From contig OZ020489.1 of the NCBI GenBank assembly GCA_963971405.1, positions 22,780,290 through 22,844,289 of the forward strand: a stretch of DNA of 64,000 bases, read 5' to 3'. The notes under the pieces were generated by a model. It did no database searches and was not told the DNA's origin. It saw only the letters and a list, made by a program, of their open reading frames with translations. Shown here in pieces: positions 49,501 through 58,500 of the stretch. The translations under genes were made by a program, and so were the position numbers. Each line of letters opens with the position of its first letter. The stretch's first letter is position 1. This DNA comes from Psococerastis gibbosa. Its lineage: Eukaryota; Arthropoda; Insecta; Psocodea; Psocidae.

Positions 49501-52500
49501 ACCGTCAGTAGGGTGACACATTCCTAAGAAAAATATTTCTTCGTCTAAAACATCCCCCTATCTGTAAAGTGAGGTTAACGGTGGGAAAAACAGCGGTATC
49601 GCGCGGAGCTGGAGGGGCTTACAGGTCAATTGTCACGGACAAAACGCCGTGAGGCACGCTTTTTGTTCCTAATGGTTTCGATGTCGGATTTACATACAGT
49701 ATGTGTGTGTTTTTGAACGGACTTTTATCGACCTAGGCCTACTTATAGTGGCCCATAGGTCCCATGTCCAATGCCAACGACCCCATTGATTTTGGACATT
49801 ATTTGTATTGTTTCCGTATGCATTTTTGGCCATTGATAAACTGGTATGTAGTAGTATGGTTGGACACAGTCCCAGGCCACGGTGTGGGCCCATAGGACAG
49901 GGGACCTACTGATTATAGTGGATTTCGAACCACTTGGGAAACACAGTGAAGTCACACGATTAGTTCGGAGGTGACCAGGACAAGTCCTACCGTGTTTCCC
50001 TACCGGCACTGTGCACACTACCAAGTTATCTGCATCTTTGAACCTGCTCTGGTCCGCTGGATTGAACTTGGTAAGGCGGCCGGCCTGGTATGAGTTCTCG
50101 TTGTCAACCTACACCTGCTACAAGCGATAATGGACAAGCCTACCACTGACGCAATGAAACAGGCGAGATCATGACTTAACCAAGTACAGATACGAGTCTG
50201 CATTCAGTATGTTACTAGTCCCTGATATTTTATCTTGTACAGTATAGCATAGCCTCGGTGGTTTTGGGGTTTCTTCTTATCAAGGAACAGATTTAAAAAT
50301 ATTATTATGTTGACAAAGAATGGGTGTATTTTTTGGCGACATTAATTAATTTTTCGTTCCACAGCCGCCAAGATATGACAGGTAGTCAGATTAATCATTA
50401 ATTAATCAAAATCCGTGGGCATTTCTGAAATTCGTAACTTCGACCATCTCTTATTCTAACTAATACTATTGAATATATAACACATTTTTATATATTTTAT
50501 GTTAATACAGGTAACTCGTCTTTCGTGTTAAAGTGACCACGCCGCATAATATTGATAGTAATCAATAATTATTCAAAATCCGTGGGCATTTCTGAAATTC
50601 TTAGCTTAGACCATCCGTGGGTCTCTTATTTGAACTAATACCATTGAATATATAACACATCTTCTATGTATAAAAATGAATCCCTATTTCCCTTGGTCAC
50701 GCCATCACGCGTGAACGGCTGGACCGATTCCACTATTTTTTGTTGTTGTTGTTGCTGTGTTTGTTATTGTCAGGAGAAGGTTCTTATGACAGAAAAGAAA
50801 TTAAAAGTTACGCGGAAAATTAGAAAATTCAGGAAATTGAAGTTGTGTCATGGGAGTCCCGAAGGGGCGATCTGCGTAATGCCCAATGGAACCACTTTAA
50901 TGCGAGGCCCCGAAGGGCCTCGCAGAGGTCCCAAGCCCCGCTTGTTTTTATATATTTTTTGTTAAGAGTGCACAGCCCGTATGAAAGTGGCAGCCCGAAA
51001 TTTAATACTTTTTATTTTGTATTTCATTAACTAAGCTTATCATTAAAGATTTGGCTCATCAAAGTTGTAGAAGACTACTTCATGCATCATATAATAAGGT
51101 ATTTTTAGTTTTCGAAATTGTAGTTCTTTTATAAAATAGTTAATACGTGAAAAGTTATTGTTTATAAAATATTTGGATGTTTCTGAAAAAACTACAATTT
51201 CGAAAATTAAAAATATCTTATAATATGATGCATGAAGTAGTCTTCTACAACTTTGATGAGCCAAATCTTTAAAAAACATGCTTAGTTAATTAAATAAAAA
51301 ATAAAAAGTATTAAATTTCGGACTGCCAATTTCCCACGGGCTGTACACTCTTAATACAGGAAACTCGTCTTTCGGCTTAAAGTGACGCCGCTTAATATTA
51401 ATAGGGAAGGCAAGAAATTTCTCCATTAATCTGTATATAACTGCCTATTTTTACACACAAAGAAATATTACAAATACTCCCACACACAAAGCAGAGCTTT
51501 CCATCAATAAACATTGCGATATTTTTTTATTTTTTAATAATCCCCAAAATCCCAAGGAGTGGCGGAGAACCTGCCATATCACTGACCCCTCTTAGGGATA
51601 AAATCGAGGAAATACGAAAACGCACGAAACCCCAAATTAAAAGTTTACGTACTTAATGTTGAAAAGGCAACCTCCATGTTATAACCTAAATTAGAGGATT
51701 TTTAATTCTATAGTACATGCTATATATGGTATGAAAAACGGCGGAAACTGAAACTTGTTTATCAGTTTCGCACTGTGTTTACTGTTTCCTATTTCGAGGC
51801 TACTGGAGCAAGAATGCTTTATTAATTATTGTCGGGTACAGAACCTAATTCAGCTTAATTTTGTATAAGTATGCAAATTCTCTAAAGTCAACGGTATAGG
51901 CCGCATAGCTCCTACTATTTCATCTCTGTCTTCTTTATTCAATGCAATTTTGTCTTATGACCACTCTTCTAGAAATATATTGGATACAGAAACTGCTTAC
52001 GCAATATGCACCTAACTTTAATATTAAAATTCTTGATTGATTCCACTGAACCACTCATTAGCAACTTCCATATGAACAAATAACACAGGTATTGGCAAAA
52101 GTCCTGAGTCTGAGCCGTGCTTGTCAGCTATAACCTCCTTGACTAATTGTATCCGAAAAATGAGTAATTATTCTTTTACTTTTTGCCTCCTGCCACGTCC
52201 GCCCTTTGCTGGTTCTTTCCTGAATAGTCAGCAGCGGTACTTCTCTCCTGTCGGGGGTATTTTTGCTGCTGAGACATAGTGTAATTCATCTTGTGCTGGA
52301 ACAATAACATTGTCCCATTGTCCTCTGGTCTGATGACTTGAGAGTCCTGCGTGTGAAGTATGATTAATAGAGCAAGAGGGCGACCCGAATTTTCACCCCC
52401 CCCCCCCGCTATCCCTTCCCCTTTCGTCAGTGCCCGTTTTATCTTAACTTTGTTTAAATTCACTAGAAATGATTTTTTTTTCTAGGTTTATCTACGTTTT

Positions 52501-55500
52501 TATGAGAACGTACTACTGATTTGGGTATATTGATGATATTAATTTGTTTACTTCTTGGTTAATTTTGGGGTTAATAACAAAAGTGGGCTGGTAGCCCAAT
52601 TAAAAAAAAAAAAAAAACGTTATTTACGTTCTTCTTTTTTACTTTTGTTTTATTTTTTTTACTAGCGGACCGGGCGAACTTTTTGGTAAACTGTACAGTG
52701 TACAGTATATCTAGTATATAGATTAAACTTAATTGAACATATTATCTTTCCTGCAGCCCTAGCATGAACTACTCGTAAGCTTTTAACTAAAACCCAGTGG
52801 TTTAGTGAACTGTTCACAGGATCATTTCTGTAGTGTGTCTTCCGTTGACTCTTCACGAAAGTGACAAGGCATCGCAGCCACGATGACGATACGTGGTGTC
52901 TTCACTTCAATTCACTGATTACTGTTCATTGTGTAATACAGTAAATTATAAAAAAAAAACTACTCTTTTATTTCGTTACTTGTCACCAACTTGTAAAAAC
53001 GTTTCACAACTTACTTACACTCTATTTTCAATATTATGGAATTGAAATGGAAAAAAATCATTATTATAATTATTGCTAAAATGCTCGAATTTTCACAACA
53101 CATAGCGTTTGCTGCATAATTTTTCAAACGCTGGGAGCCATGATTACAAAAAATATATATTTATTCTCTTTAGGCTGCACTTAGTGACTCTGTCTGTATG
53201 CCTGTATACGCATACAGTACAATTAATATAACCTTATTTGCTATCGACCACTCTCGTGTAGCAGACAAAAGGCACGGCAACAACAATGAAATGAAGTATA
53301 CTACTTGTGAAACTAGAAGAAAAATGAATCCAAGCAACAATCAGTCCTATATGCGGCGCCCAAATTAAATTACTCAATAGATACCTTTATAAAGTGGATA
53401 CTAGAAGCTGACTACCTAGTTAAGGCCAAACCGGAGTCGCCTATATTACATTTCCGTGCAAACTTTAATTTCTCATGAAATATGGAACGCAGAACAATGA
53501 AAAATTGCTGAATGGCAAGAAGAATTTTTTCCCCTAATTTTGATGTATAGTATGTTGCAATCATCAATACCGATCGGCTATAGTTAGTGAACTTGATACG
53601 CAAAAAATAACGGTCACTCAGGAGTTCAAGCTGAAGGAGTTCATAAACTGGCGAATTGGGGTTAGTTAAGGCCTCATACTATGCATCAAAATTATGAGAA
53701 AAAATTCTTCTTTCCATTCAGCATTTTTTCATTGTTCTGCGTTCCATATTTCATGAGAAATTGAAGTTTGAACGGAAAATGGAATATAGGCGACTCCGGT
53801 TTGCCCTTAATACATAACGTATTGTATTGTATTGTCGAAAAAGTTTCATTTAAAATCTCGGCTACAAATCTACTGTAAATCATCATTTTAAAACAATTAC
53901 ATTGTAATCCATTAGGTTTTTAATTACATTATTTCTCTTTTGTTGCAGGTCAGCAAATTTGACTGTGCTTCGTGAACGGCCGACTTCTGACCTCATGTTC
54001 GAGCCAATTTTTTGTGGACCACATTCTCTCCTAGTTTATGATCCTAATTTCGACACTGACAGGTAGGTCTTTGCCAGGTGGAAGGAAATGCTCTGTGCAA
54101 TGTTGGCACTGCTAACATCGGAAAAATGAACGGGAAAAGGAGGAGCAAAAAAATTGCCTGACATAGAGCTGCTCCAAAATATCACTTTTTGCTCCGAAAT
54201 TTCAGCATTTACAGCGGAACGCGGTTAAGAATAAGCCTTCGCCATTGACGCTCCATGGGCACTCCCTTCATTTAAGCTTTCGCCGCAATGTGCTTCCCGT
54301 TTTTGCTACCAAAGTTCGTATTTTCCTTCATCTTAGTCGTAAAGTTTCCCTTAGGTGGTAGGTCCTGATGATTAAGCTTATTCACAATGGTGGTTCTTCT
54401 TAAACTGAAAGAGTAAGAACCCTAATGACAAAAAACACAGAATGCTGGAGAGCTGAGATAGATGTAGGTTTTCCAGCGATCGCTTTAGGGAAACAGTGCA
54501 GAATTTTGGACAGTCAACTGGAGCGTGAACAATCGCATGTTTGATAGATAGGATAATGACCTGCACATTATAAATGCCACCTGAGCCTTCATTTCTCACA
54601 GCCTTTTCCACTATTTTTTATCAGTCCAGTAAAATTTCGCATTTGTACTTGCATTATTCTTCTATTAATTTAAATTAATTTAAGGCAGAGATTTCGAAAT
54701 ATTTTTTGTACGAATTACGATTCGGAGAAATTAGTCTTACAAGTCACGTGGTTCATTAGCTCTATTTTTTATGTAATTGAATATATTTTCTTACTTTATT
54801 GTGTTTTTATTCAGGTTTTTCTTTATACAAGCTACTGAGTGGGAAACTCTTAGAACCCTGTACAACGTCGAGCAAGAAATTTTCGTGTCTAAGCAGGAAG
54901 ACGGTTCTCTGGAAATTTCTGTTGGTAAGTTTCATTCCCTAATTTTTTGGATACGGATAATGGATAAGATGTGAGTAAATAGGAATTCGCTTTAGGATGG
55001 GATTTCTTTTATTAGGGCAAATAACTGTAAGTGTTATAGCTATTCCAGTACTCGTAACGGGTTCAATCTGGACTCAAAGCCTCATCATTGATGTTGGCAA
55101 GTAAGACTTGTGAGCTGTTGAATCGTTGGTATTGACCTAAATAAGGCCTACCTTAACAAAAAGCTATTTACATACAATGCATAAATGTTATGCAAGTGTA
55201 CTAGTTGGAAGATCTAACGTTTAATTTTTTAATATATGCTCTTTTCCAATATAAGAACCTAATCGCAATAAATTAAATAACAAAATTTTCAATTAACTTC
55301 ACCTGGTCAGGTCTGCAGTAACGTGATTATACAAACGTGCAACAAAAATTTCCCAAATAACCAGCAGCCAACAGTTCAAATAAATAACATAGTAGGCAGC
55401 TGCCACGTTCAAAACTAGCCTGTTCATAACTTTGTACCTATAATTTGTCAGGGACATCGTTGAAATCTAACAAAATTTTCTGCCCATTTGACTTTCTTCT

Positions 55501-58500
55501 GCTTCTTCTTCCCTAATCGGAATCCTTCGATTGGTCTGGAGCAAACATTTCCGTTTTCTTCTCTATTCTTCTCTGTCCTAGGCATGAGGGCATGGACGGA
55601 TACAGTGTGTAGCTGCCCCCCCCCCCACTTTAGTAAATCTGTTGTAAGTTTAATTTATTATTTAGTTAATTTAATAGATACTACATATTTTCGTCTATTT
55701 TGAGCCACAACTAAACTACCCCCATCCCCAATGGGCTGGCTGGATCCGTCCCTGATCCTGGGCCGTTCTCTTGAGTTCCAAGTAGGTTTCACATCTCATA
55801 TTTTGCTTGAGATCGTAGGCCTTCCCCTGTCCCTGGCATTCGTGCCCTCAATGGTGTATCCTATTATGGTGTTAAGGAGTCCCTCATGTGCCCTCTCCGC
55901 ATTGCTCTTGTGATAGGTGCCCATTCCATTGACCGGCTAGGGCTATTTCCAAAAACGGCGACGTGGTAGCAGACATTCAAGACTTCGGACCTCGCATTGC
56001 AGAATTGACGGAAATGTTTATTTTCCTCTATGCCATAGTTAAAATTGATCAATGATCATACAGTAAAATCACAAATAAACAAACTAAAATTAAAAAATGG
56101 CGTCATGGGATATGTTAAGTACAAACATTTTAATAGATTTCTATAAAAAGAAAAATTCAAATTTCCGTCAATGTCATTTGCATTCTGCAATGCGAGATCG
56201 GTGGAAACGCAACCTAAGTCTTGAATGTCTGCTACCACGTCACTGTTCTTGGAAATAGCCCTAGCCTGTCAATGGAATGGGCGCCATATGAGGTGCTCCG
56301 TGAAATTTTTAGCATTCTTCTACAGCTCTACATTTCAAGGGCTTCCAATTTATTGTAGTTTTCATTGATGCATCATGTCTCGCGGCCAAAAACAATTAAA
56401 TTACAATGTATTCAAAATGGCTATATTTAATTAGTTTGACTGCAACAATAATGTGACAAAATCTAAACTTGATAATGAAGATATTGTATACTGTACTGAG
56501 AGAATACGTGGCGTCGTTTAGACCTGCATTTGGAAGTAGATGACTGCAACAATATTGTGGCAAAATCTAAACTTGATAATAAAGATATTGTATACTGTAT
56601 TGAGAGAATACGTGGCGTCGTTTACGCCAGCATTTGGAAGTAGCTGAGAAGGACAGATGACAGGAATTAGCTTTGATTTGCATAGGAAAGTCGTTAGCTG
56701 GATCCCTTGTTTTATATCCTATCCTCCGCTTCATTATTTACCCAAAGTAGCCCCCATGTTAAGGAGGATGCTGAGTGACTTGCTTTTTGTTCCCGTGGGC
56801 GGGGGAGTTCTTTTTCTTTTCAATGTTCTATTGAATTTCATTTTTTTTTTCACGAGGAGTTTAAACGCTGACATTTTAACGACTTAGAAATTACCCCATT
56901 ACTTTAATAAACTGTTAATTTTGTGAATACTTTCTTTGCCATTTTAAGGGTTTACGCCTGAAGGGGTTCCGCGTCATATGTCAATGAATGTATGAGGGTA
57001 TACATTTTAGTATGCTTTGTCAACTATAATAATTAATGCCAAATAGAACGCCATTGGAATAGATCGTTACATGATGAAAATAACAATATATTTTTAAAAT
57101 ACTGTTTAAAAACACATTTTGTAGATTTAATACGATAACCAGGCTCCGTTTCATAAATTAAAATTAAAACATATTGCTTTTGTAAGGCCCCACTAAACCC
57201 TCAATATATCGTCTCTTACCGCAGAACGTTTTTAGATTAATTTAATGCAACACTGAAATTTGGCGCAAACCTCCTATTTTCAAATTATTTTCCATGATTT
57301 GGAGGAGGGGGGTGGCTAAGTTACCTAATTTACGTACATTTCCTTCAGCCGTTCTGGCGGCCTACTATGTCGATTATTTTTATTCTTAACCTGGGTTAGA
57401 AATGTAAACAAGATTTTTTTTTAGTAGAAAGGGCTCTTTAGTTCATTGATATGTTACAATTTAAGGACAGAGTATTGCATTTCTTAGAGGCAGCAAATGT
57501 ATTTTATAGATATGTGGGGGGGGGGGGGGGGGGTCAATAGAAGCTTAACCTCAAGTTTGAGGGGTCGCCACCCTTGTCCCGCGGCCGTCATATTGAAAAA
57601 AGGGGTGAAAACATTTTTTCGCGATATATCGGAAACTATGCGTCTTACAAAAATTTGGAAAAACATAATTTGTAGAAAATTGTTTTGCCTACAAATATGT
57701 TTATAAAACTTTAAATTAAAAATTAAAGGAGTTATAAGCAAAAAAGTAAGAAAGGTTGTATAACAATTTTATTATTGCTCTGTAACTTTTTTTTCATACA
57801 TTTTACAAAACAATTACCTCAGACCAATCTTGTAGATGATCTTTTGAGGAAAATTTTAGCCCTATATTTCTTTTATTTCATTCATTTAAAACGCTGTTAC
57901 AGCGCTCCATGGTATACCAGGCTCGTCAAAGCTCATGAGAATCCGGTCGAAACGAAATGTTTAACTTATTTTATTATTATTTTTTTATTGTAAATTTATT
58001 CTTACAAAATTTTTGTTAAATACGTACAACTTTACTTATTCATTCCTAACTCTTTTCCCCGCTACCTATGAGGTAGAGTCTGTAGGCGCGTTTGGCATTT
58101 TCGATTTGCCCAGCTGAGTTTAGCCAACCAAGTATTTACGGAGAAACTGAGAAACATCCTGAATTAGCTGGTGGTACCGCGCTATTTCTGAGTGAGAAAG
58201 TCGATCCATCTTTGCTCACTCTTGTTGGCGAACGTTTTTATAGCTTTATCCGGCGGTAATAAAGACGACTCACTAGACGGCTTGCGATACAAACGATTTG
58301 CCAAGACAGTGACTAAAAATTAATTTAATTTATCATCGCTGCCTCCAACACAAGATGCTGCTTGTTTTCACAGTCTCCGAGTATATCACCAGATCCAGTC
58401 GTGGCTAAGAAGATATCAAAATCCTGAAGATTGGGGCTTTTAAATTTGAAGAATAAATTCCAACTATGACTCTAATTTTAACTCCTGTCATTCCTCAAAC

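Larger units (their letters stand above)
50395..51400 (+). repeat. 167-bp tandem duplication, the second/third unit split by two insertions
   Basis: AATCCGTGGGCATTTCTGAA occurs at ~50409 and ~50576 (period 167). The first unit continues through TATATAACACATTTTTATAT, GTTAATACAGG and ACTCGTCTTTCG. In the next unit the same sequence is broken between ACACA (to 50659) and TTTTTATAT (from 50945), and again at TTAA (50962-50965 / 51351-51354), before AATACAGGAAACTCGTCTTT completes it. Confidence 0.85.
38568..53948 (+). other. USP48 intron 13 (15.4 kb), repeat sink
   Basis: The intron opens with GTAAGTC after exon 13 (codon split CG/G) and closes with TTTTGTTGCAG. The flanking exons join in frame and restore a DUSP-type segment, so no exon is required inside. 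It holds the second 199-bp palindrome, tandem repeats, two TTAA MITEs, a CAGTGGCGGATCC element with a nested foldback, a TIR element at 45828-46230, the 47049 hairpin, a 208-bp tandem array, a long-form SINE and a Helitron-like insertion. All are listed separately. Everything else in it is unrecognised AT-rich sequence. Confidence 0.85.

Noticed and set aside
54924-54974. USP48 ending by read-through of exon 15 into the intron
   Set aside because: Possible as an alternative end, but GTTG|GTAAGT is a strong donor and exon 16 restores frame with a good acceptor, so splicing is preferred.
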